NCBI RefSeq assembly: GCF_025989185.1
Contig: NZ_JAPDNT010000015.1
Span: 1 to 64,000 of the forward strand
DNA length: 64,000 bases
Source: Limobrevibacterium gyesilva
GTDB taxonomy: Bacteria > Pseudomonadota > Alphaproteobacteria > Acetobacterales > Acetobacteraceae
Direction of reading: 5' to 3'
Within the stretch, counting starts at the first letter, position 1. Every line of letters starts with the position of its first letter. Positions 18,918-27,231 of the stretch are shown piece after piece. The notes under the pieces are model-generated. The model was not told the origin of the DNA. It saw nothing but the letters and a program-made list of their open reading frames with translations, and searched no databases. The position numbers and the translations under genes are program-made.

Positions 18918-20185
18918 GTGGACCTGCCGCGAACCTCGCCATCGACGGCGATCGGCTGTGGGGCACGATCATGGAGACGGCGCGGATCGGCGCCACGCCG
19001 AAGGGCGGCATCTGCCGGCTGACGCTGACCGATCTCGACCGGCAGGTGCGCGACTGGTTCCGCGCCGCCTGCACGGCCGCCGGCTGCACGGTGACGGTGG
19101 ATGCGATGGGCAACATCTTCGCCCGCCGCGCCGGGCGCGACAACAGCCTGAAGCCGATCGCCATCGGCAGCCATCTGGATACCCAGCCGACCGGCGGGAA
19201 ATATGACGGCATCGTCGGCGTGCTCGCCGGGCTGGAGGTGCTGCGCACGCTGAACGATCATGGCGTGGAGACCAACGCGCCGATCGAGGTGATCGACTGG
19301 ACCAACGAGGAGGGTTCGCGCTTCGCGCCGGCGATGCTGTCGTCGGGCGTGTTCGCCGGGGTGTTCGACACGGCATACGCCTACGCGCGGCAGGATCGCG
19401 ACGGGCAGGGGTTCGGCGAGGCGCTCGACCGCATCGGCTACAAGGGCGACCGGCCCTGTGGCGGGCATGCGCTGGGTGCGCATATCGAGCTGCATATCGA
19501 GCAGGGCCCGATCCTGGAGGCGGAAGGCAAGACGATCGGCGTGGTGACGGGCGTGCAGGGCATGCGGTGGTACGAGGTGACGCTGACCGGGGCGGAGAGC
19601 CATGCCGGCTCCACTCCGATGCCGTTGCGGCGCGACGCTCTGCTGGGGGCGGCGCACATGATCGCCGCGGTGAACCAGGTCGCGCTGGCGCATGCGCCGG
19701 ATGCGGTGGCGACCGTGGGCCTGATCGAGAGCCGGCCGAACAGCCGCAATGTCGTGCCGGGATCGGTGTTCTTCACCATCGACTTGCGCCATCCCGACGA
19801 TGGCGTCCTGGCGCGGATGGAGGCGGAGACGGACCGGGCGCTGCGCGCCATTGCCGGCGCGGCGGGGCTTGGAATCGCGATGGAGCGCGTGTGGGATTCG
19901 CCGGCGGTGCGCTTCGATGCCGACTGCGTGGCGGCGGTGCAGCGCGCGGCCGATGCGGCGGGGCATGCGAGCCGGCGGATCGTCTCCGGCGCCGGGCACG
20001 ATTCCGCCTATATCGCCCGTGTGGCGCCGACGACGATGATCTTCGTGCCGTGCGAGAAAGGGCTGAGCCACAACGAGGCCGAGCACGCGGAGAAATCCGA
20101 TGTGGTGGCCGGTGCGGACGTGCTGCTGCGCGCCGTGCTCGACATCGACCAGCGCTTCGCCGAACGCGCCGTCCGTGCCGGCTGA
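18914..20185 (+). CDS. M20-family N-carbamoyl amino acid hydrolase / beta-ureidopropionase
   Basis: The 423 residues resemble HyuC/AmaB-type amidohydrolases. Metal and catalytic residues are intact: GSHLDTQPTGGKYDG (H87, D89, D98) and WTNEEGSRF (E132, E133). AHIELHIEQGPILE, and SGAGHDSAYIA near the end, are family signatures. It completes the reductive pathway by releasing CO2, ammonia and beta-alanine (or beta-aminoisobutyrate) from the carbamoyl product of HydA. It starts at ATG 18914 overlapping the preA stop (ATGA), so the two are co-translated. Confidence 0.92.
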   Translation: MSGPAANLAIDGDRLWGTIMETARIGATPKGGICRLTLTDLDRQVRDWFRAACTAAGCTVTVDAMGNIFARRAGRDNSLKPIAIGSHLDTQPTGGKYDGIVGVLAGLEVLRTLNDHGVETNAPIEVIDWTNEEGSRFAPAMLSSGVFAGVFDTAYAYARQDRDGQGFGEALDRIGYKGDRPCGGHALGAHIELHIEQGPILEAEGKTIGVVTGVQGMRWYEVTLTGAESHAGSTPMPLRRDALLGAAHMIAAVNQVALAHAPDAVATVGLIESRPNSRNVVPGSVFFTIDLRHPDDGVLARMEAETDRALRAIAGAAGLGIAMERVWDSPAVRFDADCVAAVQRAADAAGHASRRIVSGAGHDSAYIARVAPTTMIFVPCEKGLSHNEAEHAEKSDVVAGADVLLRAVLDIDQRFAERAVRAG

Positions 20186-20957
20186 CATCGTGGTCGAGGC
20201 CCACGGCCTCGGCGTGACGTTCGAGGCGGATGGGCAGCGCACCGTTGCGCTTACCGATGTCTCCCTGGCCATCCGCGCCGGCGAGTTCGTTTCGCTGATC
20301 GGGCCTTCCGGTTGCGGCAAGACCACGTTGCTGCGGCTGATCGCCGATCTGGAGCAGCCCGGCGCCGGCCGGCTGCTGGTCAATGGCACCACGCCCGAGC
20401 AGGCGCGCTTGCAGCTTGCCTATGGCTACGTGTTCCAGGCGCCGGCGCTGTATCCCTGGCGCAACGTGACGCGCAACGTGACGCTGCCGCTGGAAGTGAT
20501 GGGCATGGACCGCGCGCAGCGGCAGGCACGGGCGGCGCGGGTGCTCGACCTGGTGGGCCTGACCGAGTTCCGGCGGCGCTTTCCCTGGCAGCTTTCGGGG
20601 GGCATGCAGCAGCGCGTGTCGATCGCGCGGGCGTTGAGCTTCGAGCCGGGACTGCTGCTGATGGACGAGCCGTTCGGCGCGCTGGACGAGATCACCCGCG
20701 ACGGGCTGACGCTGCACCTGCATGCGCTGTGGCGCCGCACCGGCCTGACCGCCGTGTTCGTGACCCATTCGATTCCCGAGGCGGTCTACCTGTCCACGCG
20801 CATCGTGGTGATGTCGCCGCGGCCGGGGCGCGTGGTGGAGGTGATCGACTGCGACCTGCCGGCCGAGCGCACGCTGGATCTGCGCGACACGCCGGCGTTC
20901 ATTGCCGTGGCGCACCGGGTGCGCGAGGCGCTGCGGGCCGGGCACAGCTATGACTAG
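20175..20957 (+). CDS. ABC transporter ATPase (nitrate/sulfonate/pyrimidine type)
   Basis: The 260 residues have Walker A GPSGCGKTT, signature LSGGMQQRVSIARAL, Walker B LLLMDEPFGALDE and switch VTHSIPEAVYL, typical of the TauB/SsuB/ThiZ subgroup that partners NMT1/THI5-type binding proteins. GTG 20175 lies inside the end of the hydrolase gene, giving an 11-bp overlap; GTG 20190 would remove the overlap. Its placement in the pyrimidine operon suggests import of a pyrimidine or related ring compound. Confidence 0.9.
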   Translation: MPADIVVEAHGLGVTFEADGQRTVALTDVSLAIRAGEFVSLIGPSGCGKTTLLRLIADLEQPGAGRLLVNGTTPEQARLQLAYGYVFQAPALYPWRNVTRNVTLPLEVMGMDRAQRQARAARVLDLVGLTEFRRRFPWQLSGGMQQRVSIARALSFEPGLLLMDEPFGALDEITRDGLTLHLHALWRRTGLTAVFVTHSIPEAVYLSTRIVVMSPRPGRVVEVIDCDLPAERTLDLRDTPAFIAVAHRVREALRAGHSYD

Positions 20958-21804
20958 GGTGCTGCCGCTGGCCTGCGTGCTCGCCTGCGTACTGTTGATC
21001 TGGATGGCGGCTGTGGTGCCGATGAACTGGGACCAGGCGCAGGCGTTGGCCGATGATGGCGCACAGTGGCAGGACGTGGCCTGGGCGACGTTGTCGCTCG
21101 ACCGGCCGCTGCTGCCGGCGCCGCATCAGGTGGCCGGCGAACTGATCGGCAGCATTGCCGGCTGGCCGGTGACGTCGCCGCGCAGCCTGGTGTTCCACGC
21201 CGTGGTGACGTTCGCGGCGGCGGTCGTGGGATTCGTGCTGGCGCTGGCGCTGGGTGTGGCGCTGGCGGTCGGGATCGTGCATGTGCGCACGCTCGATCGC
21301 GCGCTGATGCCCTGGGTGATCGCATCCCAGGCGGTGCCGGTGCTGGCGATCGCGCCGATGGTGGTGGTGGTGCTTGGCAATCTCGGGCTGACCGGGCTGC
21401 TGCCGAAGGCGCTGATCGCGGGATGGCTCAGCTTCTTTCCGATCACCACCGGCATGGTGAAGGGGCTGCGCTCGCCCGACCCGATGCAGCGCGACCTGAT
21501 GCGCACCTACAGCGCCACGCCGCGGCAGGAGTTCGCCAAGCTGCGCTGGCCCGCTTCTATGCCGTTCCTGTTTCCCGGCTTGAAGGTGGCCGCACCGCTG
21601 GCGCTGGTGGGCGCGATCGTGGCGGAGTTGCCGACCGGGGCGCAGGCCGGGCTGGGGGCGCGGCTGCTGGCCGGCTCGTATTACGGACAGACGCTGCAGA
21701 TCTGGGCGGCGCTGTTCATGGCGGCGGTGCTGGCGGTGCTGGCGGTGGCGGCGGTTGATCTGGCGCAGGCGGTGATGCTGAGCCGGCGGGGCGGGCGGCT
21801 GTGA
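20950..21804 (+). CDS. ABC transporter permease
   Basis: The 284 residues form about six membrane helices, the first at about 5-24. The EAA-like loop DLMRTYSATPRQEFAKLRWP and the following PFLFPGLKVAAPLALVGAIVAE are standard for SsuC/ThiX-type permeases. The periplasmic insert after helix 1 (about 25-70) is longer than usual. ATG 20950 overlaps the ATPase stop. This transporter has two different permeases (see 21801), so the channel is probably a heterodimer. Confidence 0.87.
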   Translation: MTRVLPLACVLACVLLIWMAAVVPMNWDQAQALADDGAQWQDVAWATLSLDRPLLPAPHQVAGELIGSIAGWPVTSPRSLVFHAVVTFAAAVVGFVLALALGVALAVGIVHVRTLDRALMPWVIASQAVPVLAIAPMVVVVLGNLGLTGLLPKALIAGWLSFFPITTGMVKGLRSPDPMQRDLMRTYSATPRQEFAKLRWPASMPFLFPGLKVAAPLALVGAIVAELPTGAQAGLGARLLAGSYYGQTLQIWAALFMAAVLAVLAVAAVDLAQAVMLSRRGGRL

Positions 21805-22631
21805 CGGTGCTGCTGCTCGCGGCGTCGCTGGCGGTCGGCGGCTCGGTGCTGGCATGGCTGGCGCGGTTCGATGGGCCGGTGTTCCGCGCGGCGACGCCGG
21901 TTGCGTTCGGGCTGCTGGTGCTGTGGCTGTGGCAGGTGGCGTGCACCGGCTTCGGCGTGCCGCGCGTGCTGCTGCCGGCGCCGCTCGAGATCGGCCGCGC
22001 GATCGCCACCCATCTGCCGCTGCTGGCCGCGGATTTCCAGCAGACGTTTCTGCGCGCGGTGATGCCCGGCTGGATCGTCGGCAACCTCGCGGGCCTGCTT
22101 GCGGCCATCGCCCTGGACGGGTCGGCGTTCCTGCGCCGCGGCGTGCTGCCGCTGGGCAGCCTGGTCAGCGCCATGCCCATCGTGGGCATCGCGCCGATCA
22201 TGGTGATGTGGTTCGGCTTCGACTGGCAGTCCAAGGCCGCCGTGGTGGTGGTGATGACGTTCTTCCCCATGCTGGTGAACGCCGGTGCGGGCCTGGCGTC
22301 GGCAGGGGCGATGGAGCGCGACCTCATGCGCTCCTACGCGGCCGGCTATTGGCAGACCCTGGCGAAGCTGCGGCTGCCCGGGGCGCTGCCGTTCCTGTTC
22401 AACGCGCTGAAGCTGAATTCGACGCTGGCGCTGATCGGCGCCATCGTCGCCGAATTCTTCGGCACGCCGATCGTGGGCATGGGGTTCCGCATCTCCACCG
22501 AGGCGGCGCGCCTGAACCTCGATGTCGTCTGGGCGGAGATCTCGATGGCGGCGGCGGCGGGGACACTCAGCTTCGCCCTGCTGGCATTGCTGGAGCGGGC
22601 CGTGACATTCTGGCACCCGTCGTTCCGGTGA
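21801..22631 (+). CDS. ABC transporter permease (second subunit)
   Basis: The 276 residues start at GTG 21801 overlapping the previous stop (GTGA). The conserved loop DLMRSYAAGYWQTLAKLRLP and GALPFLFNALKLNSTLALIG mirror those of the upstream permease, so the two are paralogous partners. It has about six membrane helices and a PMVVMWFGFDWQ-style family region (here PIMVMWFGFDWQSKAAV). It is followed 31 bp later by the binding protein. Confidence 0.87.
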   Translation: MTVLLLAASLAVGGSVLAWLARFDGPVFRAATPVAFGLLVLWLWQVACTGFGVPRVLLPAPLEIGRAIATHLPLLAADFQQTFLRAVMPGWIVGNLAGLLAAIALDGSAFLRRGVLPLGSLVSAMPIVGIAPIMVMWFGFDWQSKAAVVVVMTFFPMLVNAGAGLASAGAMERDLMRSYAAGYWQTLAKLRLPGALPFLFNALKLNSTLALIGAIVAEFFGTPIVGMGFRISTEAARLNLDVVWAEISMAAAAGTLSFALLALLERAVTFWHPSFR

Positions 22632-22662
22632 ACGAATGGCGTTTGGCACAGGAGGGGGTGGG

Positions 22663-23658
22663 ATGCGCAGGATCGTGATGGCAGCGGCGCTGGCGATAGG
22701 CATGACCGGGACGGCGAAGGCGGCCGATCCGCTGGCGCTGCAGTTGAAATGGGTCGCCCAGGCGCAGTTCGCCGGCTACTACGTCGCCGCGGCCAAGGGC
22801 TACTACAAGGCGGCGGGCCTCGACCTCACGATCAAGCCGGGCGGGCCGGACGTGAACCCGTCGCAGGTGATCGCCGGCGGTGGCGCGGATGTGGTGGTGG
22901 ACTGGATGCCGTCGGCCCTGGCGGCGCGGGAGAAGGGCGTGCCGCTGGTCAATATCGCCCAGGTGTACGAGCGTTCGGGCCTGGAACTGACCTGCCGCAA
23001 GGACAGCGGCGTGCGCGCGCCGGCGGACTTCAAGGGCAAGACGCTGGGTGTGTGGTTCGCCGGCAACGAGTACCCGTTCCTGTCATGGATGGCCAAGCTG
23101 GGGCTGAAGACCGATGGCTCGCCCGACGGGGTGAAAGTGCTGAAGCAGGGCTTCAACGTCGATCCGCTGCTGCAGAAGCAGGCGGCCTGCATCTCCACCA
23201 TGACCTACAACGAATACTGGCAGCTGATCGAGGCGGGGATGAAGCCCGATCAGCTGGTGGTGTTCAAATACGAGGACCAGGGCGTGGCGACGCTGGAGGA
23301 CGGGCTCTACAGCACCGAGGCGAAGCTGAAAGACCCCGCCATGGTCGATCGCCTCGCGCGCTTCCTGAAGGCGTCGGTCCAGGGCTGGAAATACGCGACC
23401 GAGCACCAGGACGAGGCGGTGAAGATCGTGCTCGACAACGACACGGCGGGTGCGCAAACGGCGGGGCACCAGAAGCGCATGATGGCGGAAGTGGCCAAGC
23501 TGCTCGGGACCGGGCCGAAGGGGATGGGATACCTCGATCCGGCGGCCTATGAACGCACGGTGCAGGTGCTGATGTCCGGCGCATCCGACCCGGTGATCAC
23601 GCGCAAGCCCGAGGGGGCGTGGACGCATGCGGTCTGGGACAAGGCGTTTGGGCCATAA
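22663..23658 (+). CDS. Periplasmic binding protein, NMT1/THI5-like
   Basis: The 331 residues carry a Sec signal peptide (MRRIVMAAALAIGMTGTAKA, cleavage after about 20). Family features are LQLKWVAQAQFAGYYVAAAK, GYYKAAGLDLTIKPGG and KTLGVWFAGNEYPFL. Such proteins bind pyrimidine precursors of thiamine, riboflavin or sulfonates. In this operon the likely ligand is a pyrimidine or hydantoin, which is an inference from context. ATG 22663 has AGGAGGGGG just upstream, better than ATG 22636. A terminator follows directly. Confidence 0.88.
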   Translation: MRRIVMAAALAIGMTGTAKAADPLALQLKWVAQAQFAGYYVAAAKGYYKAAGLDLTIKPGGPDVNPSQVIAGGGADVVVDWMPSALAAREKGVPLVNIAQVYERSGLELTCRKDSGVRAPADFKGKTLGVWFAGNEYPFLSWMAKLGLKTDGSPDGVKVLKQGFNVDPLLQKQAACISTMTYNEYWQLIEAGMKPDQLVVFKYEDQGVATLEDGLYSTEAKLKDPAMVDRLARFLKASVQGWKYATEHQDEAVKIVLDNDTAGAQTAGHQKRMMAEVAKLLGTGPKGMGYLDPAAYERTVQVLMSGASDPVITRKPEGAWTHAVWDKAFGP

Positions 23659-23659
23659 G

Positions 23660-23695
23660 TGAAGGCCAGGGGCAACGCGCCAGGCCTTCATTCTT
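23660..23695 (+). terminator. Rho-independent terminator of the pyrimidine operon
   Basis: TGAAGGCC (23660-23667) pairs with GGCCTTCA (23683-23690), with a further G-C pair possible inside, followed by TTCTT. It sits 2 bp after the binding-protein stop and between convergent genes, so it may also help stop transcripts from the other side. Confidence 0.75.
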
Positions 23696-23700
23696 AGCAC

Positions 23701-25167
23701 CTAACGAGTCTGGCCTTCCGCATAAGCCGCCAACACTGCCCTGAGGCGTTCGGCAAGGCCCGGGAGGGCCGCATCGAGCACCGGCAGTTCGGCGGCGGCG
23801 CGGGTGCGGATGGCGTCCGCCGCGGCTTCGGCCTCGGCGAGCGCTGCCGCTTCGTCGAATGCCAGGATTCGCCGGGCGCGCATCACCCAGGCGCCGTTCA
23901 CCATCACGCTGTCGACGGCGTCCGGGCTGGCGGACTGGACCAGGGCGGCTTCGTTGTGCTGCATCGGCAGGGTCGCCGGCTGGTCGTGGCGCACCAGAAC
24001 GAGGTCGGCGAGTTGCCCCGGCGCGATGGTGCCGAGGCGGCCGGTGAGGCCGAGCACGGGGGCGGCCTGCCGGGTCGCCATGGCCAGGATCTCGGAGGCG
24101 CGGGGCCAAGCCGTGTGGTCGGTGGTGGCGACGCGCGGCAGCATCATCGCCAGGCGCATGGCCTCGAACAGGTCGTGGCGGCCGCCGGTGTTGGCGGAGT
24201 CGGTGCCAAGGGCGATGTTGGCGCCGGCCGCACGCCATTGCGCCAGCGGCATCACGCCGCTGCCCAGCATCAGGTTGCTGGCGGGGTTGTGCACGATCGT
24301 GGCGCCGTGGCGGGCCAGGCGGTCGCGTTCGTCGGCGGTCAGCCAGATGCCGTGCGCGGCGGCGACATCGCCTTCCAGCAGGCCCTGGCGCTCGATCTCG
24401 CGGATCAGCCCGCCGCGCCATTTGCGCTGCCCGATCAGCGCCTGTGCGCGCGTTTCCATGAGATGCATGTGCACCGGCACGCCGTGGCGGTCGCGCAGTT
24501 CGCGCCAAAGGTCCCACGCCTCGGGCGAGCAGCGTTGCGGCGCGTTCGGGCCGAGCTGGACGGCGACGCGGCCGGAGCCGGCGCGCGCGGTCTGCACCAG
24601 TTCTGAGAAGCGGTCGGCATAGGCGTCGGCGTCGAGTGGGGGCGGGCCACCGAGGCGGTGCATGAGCGCCGGCGGCAGCTTGATGTCGAGCAGGTCGTAG
24701 TCGGACACGTCCTGCAGGAAGGCGGCATAGCCGACCCGCAGGCCGGAGCGCTCATGCGCGTCGAGCGCGGTCCGGCCGAGATGCACCATCGGCGTGTGGT
24801 CGATGACGCCGGTGATGCCGGCGCGGATGCGCTCGGCGGCGCCCAGCAGGATGGCGGCGCGGATGGCGCTGTCGTCGTAGCCACGGCCGTACAGCGTCGT
24901 GTAGAGCGCCCAGAGCTCCAGCGGCAGGCTGTTCTCGGTGCCGCGCAGCAGCGTGGCGTAGCCATGCGCGTGGGCATCGATCAGCCCGGGGATCAGCCAG
25001 CAGCCCGCGCCGCGAACGTGCTGGGCGGCACGACTGCGCAGTTGCGCGGCCTCGTCGTCGGTGAATGCGACGGCAGCGATGGTGGGGCCATCGATCAGCA
25101 CGGCGCCGGGGCGGAATCCCTCGGCAGCGAGCACCAGCGCGCGGTCGATCAGGATTGTCTGGGTCAT
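23701..25167 (-). CDS. Amidohydrolase of the ATZ/TRZ (aminohydrolase/deaminase) type
   Basis: The 488 residues form a metal-dependent barrel hydrolase. Metal ligands visible are GLIDAHAHGY (H66, H68), the conserved HMHLMET (first His of the barrel), AAAHGIWLT and LGTDSANTGGRHDL with the catalytic Asp. Family members deaminate or dechlorinate heteroaromatic rings (cytosine, guanine, s-triazines, 5-methylthioadenosine). The substrate cannot be read. It is the last gene of a ten-gene minus-strand set and overlaps the LysR stop (ATGA). Confidence 0.88.
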   Translation of the reverse strand: MTQTILIDRALVLAAEGFRPGAVLIDGPTIAAVAFTDDEAAQLRSRAAQHVRGAGCWLIPGLIDAHAHGYATLLRGTENSLPLELWALYTTLYGRGYDDSAIRAAILLGAAERIRAGITGVIDHTPMVHLGRTALDAHERSGLRVGYAAFLQDVSDYDLLDIKLPPALMHRLGGPPPLDADAYADRFSELVQTARAGSGRVAVQLGPNAPQRCSPEAWDLWRELRDRHGVPVHMHLMETRAQALIGQRKWRGGLIREIERQGLLEGDVAAAHGIWLTADERDRLARHGATIVHNPASNLMLGSGVMPLAQWRAAGANIALGTDSANTGGRHDLFEAMRLAMMLPRVATTDHTAWPRASEILAMATRQAAPVLGLTGRLGTIAPGQLADLVLVRHDQPATLPMQHNEAALVQSASPDAVDSVMVNGAWVMRARRILAFDEAAALAEAEAAADAIRTRAAAELPVLDAALPGLAERLRAVLAAYAEGQTR

Positions 25168-26129
25168 GCGTCCCTCTCGAGCTGGGCGAAACGCTCGGTG
25201 AGTTCGCTTACCACCATCGAGGTCGCCGGCGCGAGGGTGCGTAGCGACGGTGTGAACAGGCCGAGCCGGAGTTGTTCGAGGCGGGGCGAGGCCAGCGGAA
25301 TCCAGACGAGGTCGCCGGCCGCGATCTCGCGCAGGAAGCCGAGGCGGGTGAAGAACGCCACTCCAAGCTCGGCGCGGATGATGTGGCGCAGCAGCTCGAT
25401 GGAGTTGGAGACGAAGCGGGGCTGCATGGTGGCGCGGAAGGCCGCGAAGTCGTCGTCGATGAACGGCACCACCGGCAGCGTGCCGTGCTGCATCAGCACC
25501 GGCGTGTCCTCGAAGTCGCTGAAATCGAGCCGCTTGCGCCGGGCCAGCCGGTGCTGCGGCGACATCACCGCGCCCAGCGGCATGCGCACGCTGGTGACGA
25601 GCCGCACCGCGGGACTCGCCGGGGCAACGAAGGTGAGGCCGATATCGGCCTGGGCGGAGATGATCTCGTTGAACACCGCCGCCGGCGCCATGGCCAGCAC
25701 CGAGAAGGTGATGGCGGGATAGCGGCGGCTGAAATCGTCCAGCACGCGCGGCAGGAAATCGACGAGCAGGCTGTCGAGGGCGACGATGCGGACATGACCG
25801 CTGCGGATGCCGCGCAGGCCGTCGATTTCGCCGAGCAGGCGGTCGTAGTCGGAGAGCGTGTCGCCGATATGGCGCAGCATCACCTCGCCGGCGGGCGTGG
25901 GGCGCATGCCGTCGGGCAGGCGGTCGAACAGCTTGACGCCAAGATCCTGCTCGACCTTCAGCAACTGGCGGTTGACCGCGGAGGGTGCGACGTTGAGCGC
26001 CTGCGCGGCCTTGCGGACCGAGCCGCGCAGGGCGATCTGCTTGAGGTAGCGCAGTGCGGCCGCGTGCAGGTTGGGGTGGCGCGCGGCCTCGCCCGCAAAA
26101 GCCGGCGGGGCAGGGCGCCGGCCGGGCAC
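25164..26129 (-). CDS. LysR-family regulator encoded inside the operon
   Basis: The 321 residues have an N-terminal helix-turn-helix at about 19-60 (GSVRKAAQALNVAPSAVNRQ, LFDRLPDGMRPTPAGE) and a substrate-binding regulatory domain after about 95. GTG 26129 is chosen because it falls 2 bp after the ferredoxin stop; no ATG is available near the domain. LysR genes usually diverge from their targets. This one is embedded between structural genes, so it is co-transcribed with them and may autoregulate the whole operon. Confidence 0.85.
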   Translation of the reverse strand: MPGRRPAPPAFAGEAARHPNLHAAALRYLKQIALRGSVRKAAQALNVAPSAVNRQLLKVEQDLGVKLFDRLPDGMRPTPAGEVMLRHIGDTLSDYDRLLGEIDGLRGIRSGHVRIVALDSLLVDFLPRVLDDFSRRYPAITFSVLAMAPAAVFNEIISAQADIGLTFVAPASPAVRLVTSVRMPLGAVMSPQHRLARRKRLDFSDFEDTPVLMQHGTLPVVPFIDDDFAAFRATMQPRFVSNSIELLRHIIRAELGVAFFTRLGFLREIAAGDLVWIPLASPRLEQLRLGLFTPSLRTLAPATSMVVSELTERFAQLERDA

Positions 26130-26131
26130 GG

Positions 26132-26458
26132 TCAGCCGCGCCTGTGGGCCACGACCGCAGGGTGGTCCTGGGTGGTCGTGTACTGCGGCGAGGCGCCGCC
26201 TGGCGCGCCCCAGCCGGTGACGGAGGGGCCGAAGAACTCGGCGTTGATGGCGATGAATTGCTTCAGGTCGGGCGGCACCAGCTGGTCGTCGTGGATCGCA
26301 TCGACCGGGCAGAACGAGACGCACACGCCACAATCGATGCATTCGTCGGGGTGGATGTAGAGCATCCGCCCGCCGACATAGATGCAGTCCACCGGGCAGG
26401 CATGCACGCAGGCGCCGTCCTTGACGTCGATGCAGGCGCTGGTGATGACATGGGTCAT
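26132..26458 (-). CDS. 7Fe ferredoxin ([3Fe-4S][4Fe-4S])
   Basis: The 108 residues carry the cysteine pattern of Azotobacter FdI-type ferredoxins: C9, C17, C21, C25 in CIDVKDGACVHACPVDCIY and C40, C43, C46, C50 in CIDCGVCVSFCPVD. The Cx7C spacing marks the 3Fe-4S site. The C-terminal 40 residues form the usual tail. It carries low-potential electrons, here presumably to or from the FAD oxidoreductase in the same operon (inference). Its ATG overlaps the enoyl-CoA hydratase stop by one base. Confidence 0.92.
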   Translation of the reverse strand: MTHVITSACIDVKDGACVHACPVDCIYVGGRMLYIHPDECIDCGVCVSFCPVDAIHDDQLVPPDLKQFIAINAEFFGPSVTGWGAPGGASPQYTTTQDHPAVVAHRRG

Positions 26459-27231
26459 CAGCTTCCCGTCCAGACCGGCGCGCGCTTCTCGCGGAACGCC
26501 GCGACGCCTTCCTCGCCGTCGCGCGAATCGAGGCAGGCCATCACCGCCGGCAGGCGCTGCGTCTGCGCTTCCTGCGCCGTGAGGTGCGCGGTCCGGCGCA
26601 CCGACTGCTTGATCGCGCGCAACGACAGCGGCGCGCAGGCCAGAACCTCGGCGAGCCAGCGGTCCACCGCCGCATCGAGCCCGGCGCGCGGGATCACTTC
26701 GTTCACCAGGCCCATCGCTTGCGCCTCGGCGGCGCGCAGGCGGCGGCCGGTCAGCAGCATGCCCATGGCCTGGCGGAACGCCACCTGACGCTGCAGCAGC
26801 ACCATGCCGCCATCCAGCGGAAGGCGGCCCACGCGCGGCTCCGGCAGCCCGAAGCTGGCTTCCTCGGCGGCGACGACGATGTCGCAGCCGAGCATCATCT
26901 CGAACCCGCCGCCCAGGGCGTGGCCGTTGACGCGGGCGATGACCGGGATATCCAGCGTGCTGCGCAGCGAGATGCCGCCGAAGCCGTTGGGGTTGCCGCC
27001 GGCCCAGTATTCCAGGCCGGATTTCGAGACATTCTTCATGTCCGCGCCGACGCAGAAGGCGCGCTCGCCGGCGCCGGTCAGAACCACGGCGCGAATGTCG
27101 GCATCCGTTTCCAGCTTGCGCCAGATCGCCTCCAGCGCGGTGTCGGTCGCGGCATCGACCGCGTTCAGCACCTCGGGCCGGTCGATGGTGACGCGGGCGA
27201 CGTGGCCGTCGATCTCCAGGCGCACGCTCAT
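26458..27231 (-). CDS. Enoyl-CoA hydratase/isomerase family protein
   Basis: The 257-residue crotonase shows FCVGADMKNV (oxyanion/CoA pocket), ARVNGHALGGGFEMMLGCD with one catalytic Glu position, and FGLPEPRVGRLP with the second. It should act on an alpha,beta-unsaturated acyl-CoA. It overlaps the CoA-transferase gene, which probably makes its CoA ester, and is followed immediately by the ferredoxin. Confidence 0.9.
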   Translation of the reverse strand: MSVRLEIDGHVARVTIDRPEVLNAVDAATDTALEAIWRKLETDADIRAVVLTGAGERAFCVGADMKNVSKSGLEYWAGGNPNGFGGISLRSTLDIPVIARVNGHALGGGFEMMLGCDIVVAAEEASFGLPEPRVGRLPLDGGMVLLQRQVAFRQAMGMLLTGRRLRAAEAQAMGLVNEVIPRAGLDAAVDRWLAEVLACAPLSLRAIKQSVRRTAHLTAQEAQTQRLPAVMACLDSRDGEEGVAAFREKRAPVWTGS

